DNA of 64,000 nucleotides from Halicephalobus mephisto. Lineage: Eukaryota; Nematoda; Chromadorea; Rhabditida; Panagrolaimidae. The stretch covers positions 1-64,000 of the forward strand of contig SWDT01000227.1 of assembly GCA_009193035.1 (NCBI GenBank). The letters run 5' to 3'. The notes under the pieces are model-generated. The model saw only the letters and a program-made list of their open reading frames with translations, was not told the DNA's origin and did no database searches. The first letter of the stretch is position 1, and each line of letters starts with the position of its first letter. The position numbers were made by a program, and so were the translations under genes. This document shows, piece by piece, positions 25,301 to 35,045 of the stretch.

Positions 25301-27952
25301 TAAATTTTAGGTAAGGGGAAAATGAACGACGAAAAAGAGAGTCGAATTTGTGGAAAGTTACCAGATTTGCCACTTTTTCCACTTTTGTAAACTCACTCGC
25401 CCTTTACGCGGGAATTCAAAAAACCGTATATTACTAATTTAAATTTTTCTTTTACAAAAAATTAAAAATGATATTTTTTGAAATTGCTTAGAAGCGGATT
25501 TTTAGAATTCTAAATTTCAGAAGTTTTTGTAGAATTTTGGAATTTTAATTTTCATATAAAAATTACCGTAAGAACTTTGGCGTCGTTGAAGGGATTCAAA
25601 CTGACTGCGAAAATATCGCTGTTTTCGATTTTTTTAATATTTGTCGCGATTTTTTCGAATTTTTTCAAATCGATGTTGACTAGTTTTCCGGAAGTCACCA
25701 GGACGACCACGACTCGAGCTTTTTTTCTTCTTTTTTCATTTATTTCCTCGAGTGCCGTCTCCAGGCCTTCGTCGAGGTCCGAACTGGAATGAAACGGAAG
25801 AATATTTCGGATTTTTTCCGTGAAATTTCCAATGTTGAATCCAGAATTCAAAGAAACGATGATTTTTGATTTTTTCGAAAACGTAACTAATCCGAATCTG
25901 ACTTTTCCGGATTCGACATCCACCGGCATGACCCCTTCGATTACTTTTGAAATTAATTCTAATTGATCTGAAAAATTAAAAGTTGATTTTTGACTTCTTT
26001 CGATTACGAAAATCAAATCGGTGTCGCAATCGGCGGACTTCGGAAGACCCCTCTGCTGCGACAGGAACCCCCGGAGGCGGTCCGCCTTCTGTCTGGCTTC
26101 TTCTCTTTCGCTAATCGACAGTACTTCCTGAGATTCTGATTTTTTTTCATCAACAGCTTTGATGACGGATTTTTGAATTTTTTCTTCGGCGAAAATATTT
26201 TGTCCAATTTTTTGATTATTTTTAAAATTTAATTTGACGATCGAAGATTCGTTAAATTTCTTCGTTACAGTAACCGGAGGGACGTAATTTTCGCTTCCGA
26301 CACATCTGTTTATTAATTTTCTTACTGTAGGAAGAAAATTTGAAAAATTTTTTCCGACGAAAATTCTGGAATCGTCTCCGGCATACAGTAGCATTTCAGG
26401 ATAATTGAAATCAGGCAAAGTCGTGGCGAGAAACACCTCAGAATTACTTTTTTGGAGTTTTTTTCCTGCTGTCTGGGCCTGATTCCAGAATTCCTGACCG
26501 TGGCCGTCGGTGATCAGCACGACCATCTGGAGGGCGTTGACCCGTCTTCTGGATTCGAGTTCCTCCAGAACCAATTCGACTGCATCGGAAATTCTTGTGT
26601 TCATTCCTGTGAATTCTACATTTTGAATTCTATTAATTACAGTAGATGGAGTTCTTCCACGACTCAAAGGCAACAAAACCAAGGGTTTCGAAGCGAAACT
26701 GACCAGACCAATTTGCATATTTTTTTCGAATTTTTCTGGATCTATTTGACGAATAAGTTCAGAAGCCAGTTCCCGCTCCTCGGCAAAGGCCCTGAAGACG
26801 GATCCAGAGGTGTCCAGAACGACCACCATGTCCACTTGCCCTGTGGCGGGACATTCCATCGAGGCCGAAAATTTCGGATTTTGTTTTTTTTCAAATCCAT
26901 CCAGATTGTCAGACACTTCCGGAAGAATCTGGTCCTTTGAATCTCCACAGAGTCCAATTACAGTATCTACCGTAGCGAAGAAATTAATTCTGTCTTTTTC
27001 ATCAGAGTAAATTTTTTCTCGTCGAAGAGTATATCCGACAAGTGCGAAGATGTCCGGATTTCTGGATCCTGAAATCGCGAACACATCCACTTTCTGTCCT
27101 TGGAGTCTCTCCACCGCCTCCAGGGTTTCCGCAATCAAATCCGAATTCGATCCGTCATGAACGAGGAAAACAATCGATCGAGCTCCTTGTTTTCCGTTTT
27201 TTTCAAATTGATCTGCGGCCAAATCCAGGGCCTTCGCAGGAGACGTACTGGCGTGACGTCGAGGTCTCACTGCTTGTACCTGTTCCGTCACCTTCGAAGA
27301 ATCACTCGACTTGGGAGAATTCAACGGACTCAGAAGCACAGGAAGTCGGTGGAAGACCACAAATCCGAACGAAACACTTCTCTCATGGGTCAAAGCATCA
27401 ATATGTCTAAAATTCCATTTTTTTTAAATTAAAATTAAATTTTCTAATTTTTTTTAAAATTAAAAATTAAATTTTTTAAAATTTCTAAAGTTAAAAATTA
27501 AATTTTCTAATTTTTTAAAATTAAAAATTAAATTTTTCTAATTTTTTTTAAATTTAAAATTAATTTTTCTAATTTTTATTGAAATTTCAAATTTTAGACT
27601 TGATTTTTTAAATTTTTATTTAAATTGAAACTAAATTTTTTACATTTAAAATTTAATTTCTCCAATTTTTTTAACTTTCGAAAATTATTTTTTCGTTTTT
27701 TAAATTAATTAATTACCTGATGGTTTCTATGACTCTTGATTGTTGTCTCGAGAAATCTGTATTGTTTCTGGGACTGAGATCAAACAAGAAAACAATCTGG
27801 AGAGGTGTTTGATCACATTTCGACTGATCTACGGGTTTTCCGTCCGGGACAGAATGAACAATTGACAGTATTGCCAAGAAGGCCTAAATTCAGTTATTTA
27901 AATTTTAAAAATTAAAATAACTAACCACAAAGAGCAGCCGACTCGGATCCAT
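16367..27952 (-). CDS. giant secreted protein with nine von Willebrand factor A domains
   Basis: Exons (complement): 27926-27952, 27717-27883, 25567-27406, 23071-25107, 20926-22537, 18065-18537, 16367-17515; phases fit and give about 2,434 residues. The N-terminus MDPSRLLFVAFLAILSIVHS is a clear signal peptide. VWA domains begin near residues 35, 255, 535, 752, 1170, 1398, 1660, 1866 and 2258, each usually bracketed by cysteines. MIDAS DxSxS is intact in domains 2 (DTSGS), 4, 5, 6, 7 and 9 (DASGS), but degenerate in 1 (DLSPR), 3 (ERSQK) and 8 (DATDN). Domain 3 also lacks the later Asp-Gly. An acidic/Lys repeat linker separates domains 4 and 5, and a Lys-Pro repeat precedes domain 9. No transmembrane segment is seen, so an extracellular adhesive or matrix protein is likely. 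The exact orthologue is unknown to me. Confidence 0.85.
16935..17185 (-). repeat. coding minisatellite made of TTAGGC-like units
   Basis: The plus strand reads (TTAGGC)2-TTAGGTTTAGAATCAGTTTGAGAC as a 36-bp unit, three near-perfect copies, then looser copies. TTAGGC is the nematode telomere hexamer. On the coding strand it gives SKPKPKPKSQTD repeats between the linker and the ninth VWA domain. The frame stays open throughout. Confidence 0.85.
18679..20413 (+). CDS. STAR-family KH-domain RNA-binding protein (GLD-1/Quaking type)
   Basis: Exons: 18679-19349, 19391-20114, 20159-20413, about 549 residues. The KH domain begins HPNYNFIGRILGPRG and continues across the second intron into FEHLKEPLHVLITAEG. 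It is preceded by a Qua1-like segment (FLTQLGLLVDRMSCLAETM) and followed by a QUA2-like tail (KRLQLAQLAMINGNYD). STAR proteins dimerise by Qua1 and bind mRNA to control translation or splicing. The first intron is only 41 bp with a GTTTGT donor; I infer it because it restores the frame into Qua1. The N-terminus is built of RTPxCDDG-like repeats, and a second repeat region (STKTPKDxPPSYSS type, about six copies) lies before KH. AATAAA is at about 20469. The gene lies entirely inside a minus-strand intron of the VWA gene. It could be a fast-evolving paralogue of gld-1/asd-2. Confidence 0.8.
20415..20920. other. spacer between nested STAR gene and VWA exon
   Basis: AT-rich. Two weakly similar segments (around 20570-20660 and 20790-20880) share ACTACGATTTTGTC/ACTTCGATTTTGATC and GACATATCA/GATATATCA motifs, suggesting an old duplication. 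No RNA gene or ORF recognised. Confidence 0.4.
22560..23070. other. VWA intron with a duplicated AT-rich segment
   Basis: A unit with TAGATTCTAGAAAAA and ATATTTTCTACGAAA then GGTCTCGAGAAGAATTTTT occurs twice (about 22760-22850 and 22890-22980). There is also a TCTCGACACGAATTTTC element at 22618. No coding signal. Confidence 0.55.
23740..24120 (-). repeat. coding repeat: acidic/Lys linker of the VWA protein
   Basis: Three to four copies of a roughly 110-bp unit encode a 35-40-residue module of the type KKEISKSKTAPESLKKDEI followed by KEVSNDTDEETK. The first two copies are almost identical, so expansion is recent. Two further short repeats (ILNPTDDPESSEK type) follow on the N-terminal side. 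Confidence 0.85.
25150..25420. repeat. intronic block duplicated at 29467-29740
   Basis: From GAAATTGTTTCAACACAAAA to CTTTACGCGGGAATTCAAAA, this VWA-gene intron segment matches 29467-29740 with few differences and in the same orientation. Its second half is a member of the dispersed CGCGGGAATTC repeat family. Confidence 0.85.
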
Positions 27953-28260
27953 TCTGATCTGGATTACTGAAAACTTAATTTTGAAATTTTTTCAAATATA
28001 TTACAAAAAAAATTTTCCGAATATATTACAAAAAAATTTTTTTCGAATATATTACAGAAAAAATTTTCCGAATATATTCCACCAAAAAAACTTCTTTGAA
28101 TATATTATTAAAAAAATTTCTCAAATATATTATAAAGAAAATTTTTTTTCGAATATATTGTAAAAAAATTTTTGAATATATTGTAAAAAAAATTTCTGAT
28201 TGAAAAACGGTCAAGGATTCGTCAACGTGAAAACTTATTTTTCTTTCGAGAAAAATAAAA
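27410..28260. other. AT-rich intron and upstream region of the VWA gene
   Basis: 27420-27700 is simple A/T intron. Upstream of the start codon, 27985-28195 holds about seven copies of a roughly 29-bp unit with CGAATATATTACAAAAAAA. No separate gene is seen. The VWA start codon at 27952 lies about 30 bases from this array. Confidence 0.65.
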
Positions 28261-28479
28261 AACAGTATTAATCGAATCAAAACAAAATTCGGTTAATTTT
28301 GATTTTTTAGAATGCTGCAATTTGAAAAAATTAATTTTTGAATTCCCGCCAAAAAAATGGTAATTCCCTACCATAACCCATTTACTTTTTATTTCGGGAT
28401 ATTCCTAAAAGTCCCCATAGACAATGTTACAGTAACTTTAATCTTTAAAATATTAATTTTTTTGAATTTTTAAATCCCC

Positions 28480-28840
28480 GCGCGAAGGACGAACGACTTT
28501 ATAAAAATAAAAAACAAATCTGGCAAGGTCGAAATTAACTTTTTTTAAATATTTTTCACCTAAATTTAGAAATTCTAAAAAGTTGTTTCAAAAATTTCAA
28601 TTTTTTATTATTTATTATTTATTTTAAATTTTTAAATTCCCGCGCAAAGGACGGATGACTTTATAAAAATAAAAAACAAATCCGGCAAGGTCGAAATTAA
28701 CTTTTTTTAAATATTTTTCACCTAAATTTGAAAATTCTAAAAAGTTGTTTCGAAAATTTTAATTTTTAATTTTTAAATTTTTGAATTCCCGCGCAAAGGA
28801 CGGATGACTTTATAAAAAAGGCAAATCTGGCAACCCAGTG
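28480..28840 (-). repeat. three tandem copies of the CGCGGGAATTC repeat family, inverted orientation
   Basis: A unit starting TTAAATTCCCGCGCAAAGGA and continuing through GACTTTATAAAAATAAAAAA occurs near 28480, 28630 and 28785. Read on the other strand it matches the family copies at 25390, 29710, 30960 and elsewhere (CCAGATTTGCC, then CGCGGGAATTCAAAA). Confidence 0.8.
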
Positions 28841-29466
28841 TCGAAACCGACTCGTTTTTTACTTTTAGCCTAAAATTATAAATCCTGAAATTTCGTGTCA
28901 AGGAAATTCCACAACATCATTAACTTCTGATGCAGGAACAGCGTGATTCAACAAATTTTTTCACATCCTATTCAATCATATATAAAATTGTGTCTAAAAT
29001 AATTTTTTCGCTATCGTAATTAATATAATGAGATTCGATATATGCAAAACTAGACTTCTGGAGGATAAAATAAAAAAGTAAAAAGAAATCAGAGAAGCGG
29101 CAAATTGGAAGGATGCGAGTCAAACACGGCTTTCCTCAGGATCCACCGGTCATTTCTGGAAAACGCAACAAAACTGGTCGACAGAAGTCACTAACACGAA
29201 AAAACGGACCTGGCTCCCATGACGGACTTTTGGAAAACGGAAAAAGCGGAAAGTTGCATATCTTAAGAAAGGAAAAACGGATCATTGACAAGGCCAATAA
29301 AAAAATTCAATCAAGGTCATTTTTGAAACGAGAATACTGGCATGTCTTTGTGAAAAAAAATTTGGTATTTTTTGGAAATTTTCCTTTTTCTAGAAGATAA
29401 TCCTAAAATTACTTCAATGTCAAACTGATTCATCCTCATAGAGTTAAAAAACAAAAATGAAACTTG

Positions 29467-29740
29467 TTACGAAATTGTTTCAACACAAAATTCCGATATT
29501 TTTGGAGATTTTCAAAATCGCAAGGTTTCAGATGATGATTATAGAACTAAATTATTTAAAAAATGAAAAAGAAAAGATTTTCAAAGTAGTTTTAGTGCGA
29601 ATTTTTAGGGGTTTTTAAATTTTAGGTAAGAGAAAATGAACGACGAAAAAGAGAGTCGAATTTGTGGAAAGTTACCAGATTTGCCACTTTTTCCATTTTA
29701 ACAAACTCACTCGCCCTTTGCGCGGGAATTCAAAACTTTT
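29467..29740. repeat. duplicate of the VWA-gene intron block
   Basis: Same segment as 25150-25420, in the same orientation. It lies between the VWA gene and a VWA-like exon remnant at 30340-30480, consistent with a decayed gene duplication. Family copies continue at 29820-29900 and 29960-30050. Confidence 0.85.
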
Positions 29741-30339
29741 AAATTAAACTACTGTAAAACCAAGAAATTAGTTTTTTAAATTATTTCGAAATCAACTTCC
29801 AGAATTTAGGTAAAAAATAACAAAACAGAAGCGAATCGAATTTGCCACTTTTTCCACTTTTGTAAACTCACTCGCCCTTTACGCGGAAATTCAAAACTTT
29901 TTAAAATTAAACTATTGTAAAAATTCAATTTTTGAAATTTTCGAATTTCCAAAATCTAGATAAAAATAAAAAACAAATTGATTTCGACGGTGATTTGCCA
30001 CTTTTTCCTTTTTTACAAAGTTTTCTTTTTTCACGCGGGAATTCAAAAATTTCAAAATTATTTTTTGAATAATTATAACTCATTTTGATAAAAATAAATT
30101 TTTTAAATTTACACCGATTCGTTAACTTTTTCAAAAACAAAAAAGGAAAGTCGGGCATTGTTTTCGAGGGACACGCCCGTGGCCAGGTCGATTACAAGAA
30201 AAACCGGTAAATTTTTCTGCAAAAATTAGGCCAAATCCCCTCTGGCAATGAAACAAAGAATCGCGAATTCTTGAAGTGTTTTCAAATTTAAAATTTTATA
30301 CGATTTAGAAAATCCAGAAAAGCAAACAATGGATTAAGA

Positions 30340-30500
30340 GGTTTTTTTGGACTTTCCGTCTGGACCATCGAACAGAAGAACAACTTGGGAAATTCCCTGA
30401 GGAGATTCTGATGGTTGAACAGGAGCACTGACCTGGGACGATCAAGGTGAAGGGGAAATTTCAAGGCCGCAGGTCAAGGCTCCAAGAAAACTGTCCTTAG
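30340..30500 (-). pseudogene. possible remnant of the first exons of a duplicated VWA gene
   Basis: On the minus strand a short frame reads SPQGISQVVLLFDGPDGKSK and then stops. This resembles the first VWA beta strand of the intact gene (TPLQIVFLFDLSP). A preceding segment reads SFLGALTCGLEI, like the end of a signal peptide (compare AFLAILS), and then stops. No continuing domain follows. Its order relative to the copied intron block (29467-29740) matches the parent gene. Similarity is short, so this is tentative. Confidence 0.35.
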
Positions 30501-30559
30501 AATCAATTTACAAAGTTCGACTAACAAATCCAAAAACAATTTAAATTAACTGAATTTTG

Positions 30560-32976
30560 TTAATTCGATGATTGAGATGATTCTACAGATGCTTCTTTTC
30601 CTCTTCTGGAGTGACGTTGTTCTTCTTCAAGTTGGATCATCTGGCTTCGTTCCGTCCAATTCCCCTCGAACTCGGTCCCCATCGTCGCGGCCTCCATCAG
30701 TTCGAATTCAGTCAATTGTGGCCTCAGGTGAAGGAGGAAAGCCATCCAGACCAATCGTGAACTCTCGTCCCGAATAACGTTGGTATTTTCCGACGCGAAT
30801 TTCAGCTAAAACATAATTTTCAGCATCATAATATCAAAAAAATTAAAAATTAAAATTGTTTTAACACGAATTTCTAAAATTTTAGGTAAAGGGAAAATGA
30901 GCGACGAAAAAGAGAGTCGAGTTTGTGGAAAGTTACCAGATTTGCCACTTTTTCCACTTTTGCAAACTCACTCGCCCTTTACGCGGGAATTCAAAACTTT
31001 TAAATTAAACTACTGTAAAAACCAAGAAATTAGTTTTTTAAATTATTTCGAAATCAATTTCCAGAATTTAGGTAAAAAAAGCAGAAGCGAGTCGAATTTG
31101 CCACTTTTTCCACTTTTGTAAACTCACTCGCCCTTTACGCGGGAATTCAAAAATTAATTTTTTTAATTTTTAAAACTCACCACTTTTGACGCTAATTGAT
31201 TCACGGAATGAACCCTATTTTCGGATTTTAAAATAAATCTGTTCCAAAGATCGTAAAATTCGATTTCTTTTTGTTCAACGTCCAGGATCTCCTGCATGTT
31301 GCGATTTGAGAGTTCCGCGATGATTTCGTAATTCATCTCGATCCTTTTGAGACCAGGATAAGGAGTCAAGGTTGTCGTCACAAGAGGGGGTTCGTTCACA
31401 AGGCCACAGTATCCTCTTTTTTTCGACAATTTCGGTCTTCTTGGTTCTACCGTATCCGGACCAGAATTTGTGGAATTCTTAATCAATGCTTCTGAAGTGT
31501 TTTCCCGTAATTTTTCAGCGGATTCTTTCAGTTTTTCTTTGTCAAAAGTAATTTTAATCGAGGACTTTGTAAATCCAAAATCGAAACTAGGGTAGGAGTA
31601 CTGTAGATGGAACTTCAAAGCCGGCAATGACGTCATCGTTTTTTTACAGAATATACACAGATAAGACCGACTTCCCGGTTTGTGAGCTACCACTGTCTCC
31701 AGACGTTTGGGTTGAAACAATGAAGTTCTAAAATCCACAAAATTATAAAAATAAAAAAATAAAAAATTTTAAAAAATGAAAATTATTAAGAATTTTAAAA
31801 AACCTTTAAAATTATAATTTCAAAAATAATTTTCTTCAAACGAATTTCTAGAATTATGAAATTTTAGAAACTTTAAAAATTTTCATTTGACTCTGGGAGA
31901 TTTCTATAACATTCTAGAATCTTCCACAGTATCCCAGAAGATTCTAAAACTTCCTAGAATCTACCGTAACGTCTTCAGGAATTTTTTTAACTTTTTCGAA
32001 AAATTCTAAAATGTTTTAAAAGTTAAAATTTAAGAAATTCTAAAATTTTACAAAGTTAAAATTTTGAAAAATTCCAAAATGTTTTAAAAGCTAAAATTTC
32101 GAAAAATTCTAAAATTTTACAAAAAATCAAAATTTAAGAAATTCTAAAATGTTTTAAAAGTCAAAATTTAAGAAATTCTAAAATCGTACAAAAGCTAAAA
32201 TTTAAGAAATTTTAAAATGTTTCGAATTTTTTAAATAAAAATAAAAAAATTAAAACCAACAATCGATTTATAGTATTGTACTGGATGGGCAGCTTCATGA
32301 GGCCCTTGGTTGCGATGAGGACGTCATCCGAAGAGCATCCAGAAAAATCATAGGTGATTTCTTCTGGATCATCTCTGTCCTGGATCGAGGACTGTTTCTT
32401 CCTGCTTCTCGTGATCCTCGTCACGGTCTTATTGTCTATTTCTTCTTTTTCGAAACTTCCAAATCCTCGAGGATTCTGGAGCTCCAGAATCAAGGAATGG
32501 CCTTTTCCTGTTCTTCTTACTGTATCGGCTTTTTTTGACAATTCTTCCAATTTTTTTTTCAATTCTGTCTTCGAAATCGGGAGGTAATTTTTCTCCAGCT
32601 CGGCCTCATCCAGCAGATGGACGGCCTTGGCACCGTAGTTCACATCCCACGGACTCTGGTAATACTTCTGTTTTGCCGATTTTTTCGCGATTCTGAGAGC
32701 TCCAAAAGCCCGAACAGGAGTCGACGAAGCCGACGACGAACTGGACCTAGGAGTGGATCTGTTTGACGACTTTAATCTCATTCCTAAAATAAATTTTTTA
32801 CAGTATAAATGAAATTGAAACCAACTTTGTGGATCATCAGAGGAGGACTCCCCTGCTAATTCGACGAAGATATAAAGCTCATCGAAATCCAACGTCGGCT
32901 TGGGCAAAGTGTACTCAAAAGACTGCCAAGAACATAATTCCCGAGATGTGGACGTCAGATGGCTGCAAAAATGGTC
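30560..32976 (-). CDS. SUZ12/MES-3-like subunit of Polycomb repressive complex 2 (5' end unresolved)
   Basis: Exons (complement): 32826-32976, 32261-32783, 31181-31727, 30560-30805, giving 488 residues in continuous phase. No initiator is seen; the 32976 edge is an acceptor, so a further 5' exon must lie upstream. Central residues carry a zinc-finger-like motif (YLCIFCKKTMTSLPALKFHL) followed by SFDFGFTKSSIKITFDKEK, which aligns with the SUZ12 finger and the strand after it. The distal ligand His is replaced by Tyr. The C-terminus shows a VEFS-box (DVEQKEIEFYDLWNRFILK, then VWMAFLLHLRPQLTEFELM). SUZ12 holds EZH2 and EED together for H3K27 methylation. In C. elegans this role is filled by the very divergent MES-3. 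The last intron contains two copies of the dispersed repeat. Confidence 0.75.
30806..31180. repeat. two dispersed-repeat copies inside a SUZ12-like intron
   Basis: Copies at about 30885-30995 and 31065-31150 carry CCAGATTTGCCACTTTTTCC or a shortened form, and CTCGCCCTTTACGCGGGAAT. They are in the same orientation as those at 25390 and 29710. Confidence 0.8.
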
Positions 32977-32999
32977 CTGAAACGATTACTGTAAAATAA

Positions 33000-33570
33000 A
33001 AAAATCAAAAAATACAAAATTTTTAGTTTTAAAAATTTCTAAAAAGATTCAGAAGTTTCCAGAGGATTCTGGAAGGATTAAAGAATTCCAAAAAATCTAG
33101 TTGTAAAAATTATAAATTAACTTCGTTAAAAAATTATCTCGACACGAATTTTTTTAATTTCTAAAAATTAAAAAATTTCAATTTTAAATAATTCTAAAAA
33201 TTTACAATTTTTTAAAATTTTTTAAATTCAAAAAAATAAAAATTTTTAAATTCAAAAAAAATTAAAATTTCTAAATTCAAAAAAAATTAAAATTTTTTAT
33301 AATTTAATTGTGAAAATTCAAAAAATTTAAATTTAAAAAAAATTTTTAAATTTAATTTTAAAAATTTACAAAATTATTCAACGATTTTTTAATTTGTTAA
33401 AAAAATTTAAAACTGTTATAAAAAAATAAAAAAGTCGATTTCGGTGTAGAATTATCATTTTTTCGTTTTTATGAATCTCGTTACTTTTGCGCAAAAAATT
33501 TTAAATTTTCAAATTTATAAATCGTTTTTTATTTTAAAAAGTTAAAAAATAACGTGGATAATTCTTGAGG
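33000..33570. other. AT-rich region upstream of the SUZ12-like exons
   Basis: Almost pure A/T with a TCTCGACACGAATTTTT element near 33138. It should contain or be spliced out next to the missing 5' exon of the SUZ12-like gene; I cannot place that exon. Confidence 0.4.
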
Positions 33571-33830
33571 AAAGGATAAAACTAAAAACTCTGGGAACTA
33601 TGCGGTTTTGCGACGGGTGACTGGCCCTTGTTTTGTTCTATAAAACGCAAGGCCGGGTCCGTCGCTCGGAACGAGAACCGAATGGACAAGGCAGTGGTCA
33701 GTCTTGCCAACACACACAGCGTCCTCTTTGGCGGCAGCTGGACATTGAAATTCGCAACGGAAAAGGAAAATTTGACCAAATAAGGCGAAAAACAGCAGTT
33801 TTTTTTGCGATTAAATGGGAAATAAACTAA
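33570..33830. promoter_or_regulatory. GC-rich island between SUZ12-like and CENP-C-like genes
   Basis: It holds TTGTTCTATAAAACGC (TATA-like, near 33635) and CGGGTCCGTCGCTCGGAACG. A 65-codon minus-strand frame crosses it without recognisable features. The likely role is promoter plus first exon of the SUZ12-like gene. Confidence 0.4.
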
Positions 33831-34935
33831 TCGATAGTATTGCCTGAGGGTATATATGACGAACCTCGAAAGTAACTTGATTTTTGCCAGAGTCCAATCC
33901 GAAGACGTAGATGTCGGTCTTCCCGAACTTCATCGTCACTGAAAAGTCGGTTTTTAGGATTCTACGACATGTTGATATATGAAACTTACTCGTGGTGGAC
34001 TGTAGGTTGTAAAAATCGAAAATCACAAAAGTCCCCGAGGGCACAACGGCCCGGTTTCCGCCGTACAAAGTAGTAGTGTTTTCGTTCAGCAAAAAGTAAA
34101 AAAGAGACCTCTTGAGCAAAATGCAATCCACGACTCCATGAACCTTCTTCAAATCGTATTCGATTTCGTTTTTCTTTGATTTTTTAGAATCTCGTTTTTC
34201 CATTTTCCGAATGTTTTTTCTGAGAAGATAATTCTCAAAAGATGTCTTTTCTCGAAGCAGATCTTCGTCGAAATCCTTCATCCTGAATCCCATATGGGTT
34301 CTTTTCAGGAAAACCCCCGAATCAGGGACGACAACAGGGACTTCTGGAGAACGGCATTCCAGGCCACTCCGACGGACAGGCCGACGACACCATCTTCTGT
34401 TAATTTTTCTCACAAGAACAACGAGTTTCGAAATTTCTTCTGGACAAATATCTCTATTTTTTTGAAAATTCTGGATCTCCAAAGATGTTTCTTGATTTTC
34501 TTCTGAGAAAATATTCTTTTTTTGAGACTTCTTAGATTGCGAAGATTCTTCTGAACTTTCTTTTTTTTCTGAATAAATTTCTTTATTTTTTTGAAAGTTT
34601 TTAGGCTGTAGGGATCTTCCTTGATTTCCTTCTGGAAAAGTTTCTTTTTGAAATTTCTTCGATTCTGAGGATTTTTCTAAATTTTCTTCGTTTTCTGAAA
34701 TTTTAATTTTCAAAAATCCTTCTTGATTTTCTGAATATTCATCTTTCTTCCTTTTGGCCTGCAGAAATCCTTCTTTTTCATCCAACTTCCTCTTCCGATT
34801 CCTTGTTTCTTGATTTTCGACAAGTACCCGTTTTTTCGATTTTCTTTCATCGGCCAGAAATAATTTTTTTTCGTTCAATCGGACACCAGAAGACAGAACC
34901 GGAGGCTGATTTTCGGTATTAACGTCGGCAACCAT
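33811..34935 (-). CDS. candidate CENP-C/HCP-4-like kinetochore protein
   Basis: Exons (complement): 33990-34935 and 33811-33938, about 357 residues. The 51-bp intron (GTAAGT...TTTTCAG) also leaves the frame open if retained. The N-terminal half is Lys/Glu/Ser-rich with repeated FQKNKEIYSEKKESSEESSQ-like units and basic clusters. Near residue 200, VRRSGLECRSPEVPVVVP resembles the CENP-C motif, and the C-terminal 90 residues look like a cupin fold: FYFLLNENTTTLYGGNRAVV then PSGTFVIFDFYNLQS, recalling the GG...VPRGN...I.N pattern of CENP-C. CENP-C bridges centromeric nucleosomes to the outer kinetochore. The assignment rests on weak, ordered motifs only; an unrelated nematode-specific nuclear protein is the alternative. 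Confidence 0.45.
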   Translation of the reverse strand: MVADVNTENQPPVLSSGVRLNEKKLFLADERKSKKRVLVENQETRNRKRKLDEKEGFLQAKRKKDEYSENQEGFLKIKISENEENLEKSSESKKFQKETFPEGNQGRSLQPKNFQKNKEIYSEKKESSEESSQSKKSQKKNIFSEENQETSLEIQNFQKNRDICPEEISKLVVLVRKINRRWCRRPVRRSGLECRSPEVPVVVPDSGVFLKRTHMGFRMKDFDEDLLREKTSFENYLLRKNIRKMEKRDSKKSKKNEIEYDLKKVHGVVDCILLKRSLFYFLLNENTTTLYGGNRAVVPSGTFVIFDFYNLQSTTSKFHISTCRRILKTDFSVTMKFGKTDIYVFGLDSGKNQVTFEVRHIYPQAILSISLFPI

Positions 34936-35045
34936 GGTTAATACAAAATAAATCGAAATAATAAATATCCGATAAAAACGAAAAAAGGAATAACGATTTT
35001 AAGCCAAATATTCCTTTATTTTTGCGCGCGAAACTCGTACATAAT

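Noticed and set aside
29113..29400. 95-codon plus-strand frame, Lys-rich
   Set aside because: No splice context, family motif or codon pattern; likely chance in a mixed-composition spacer.
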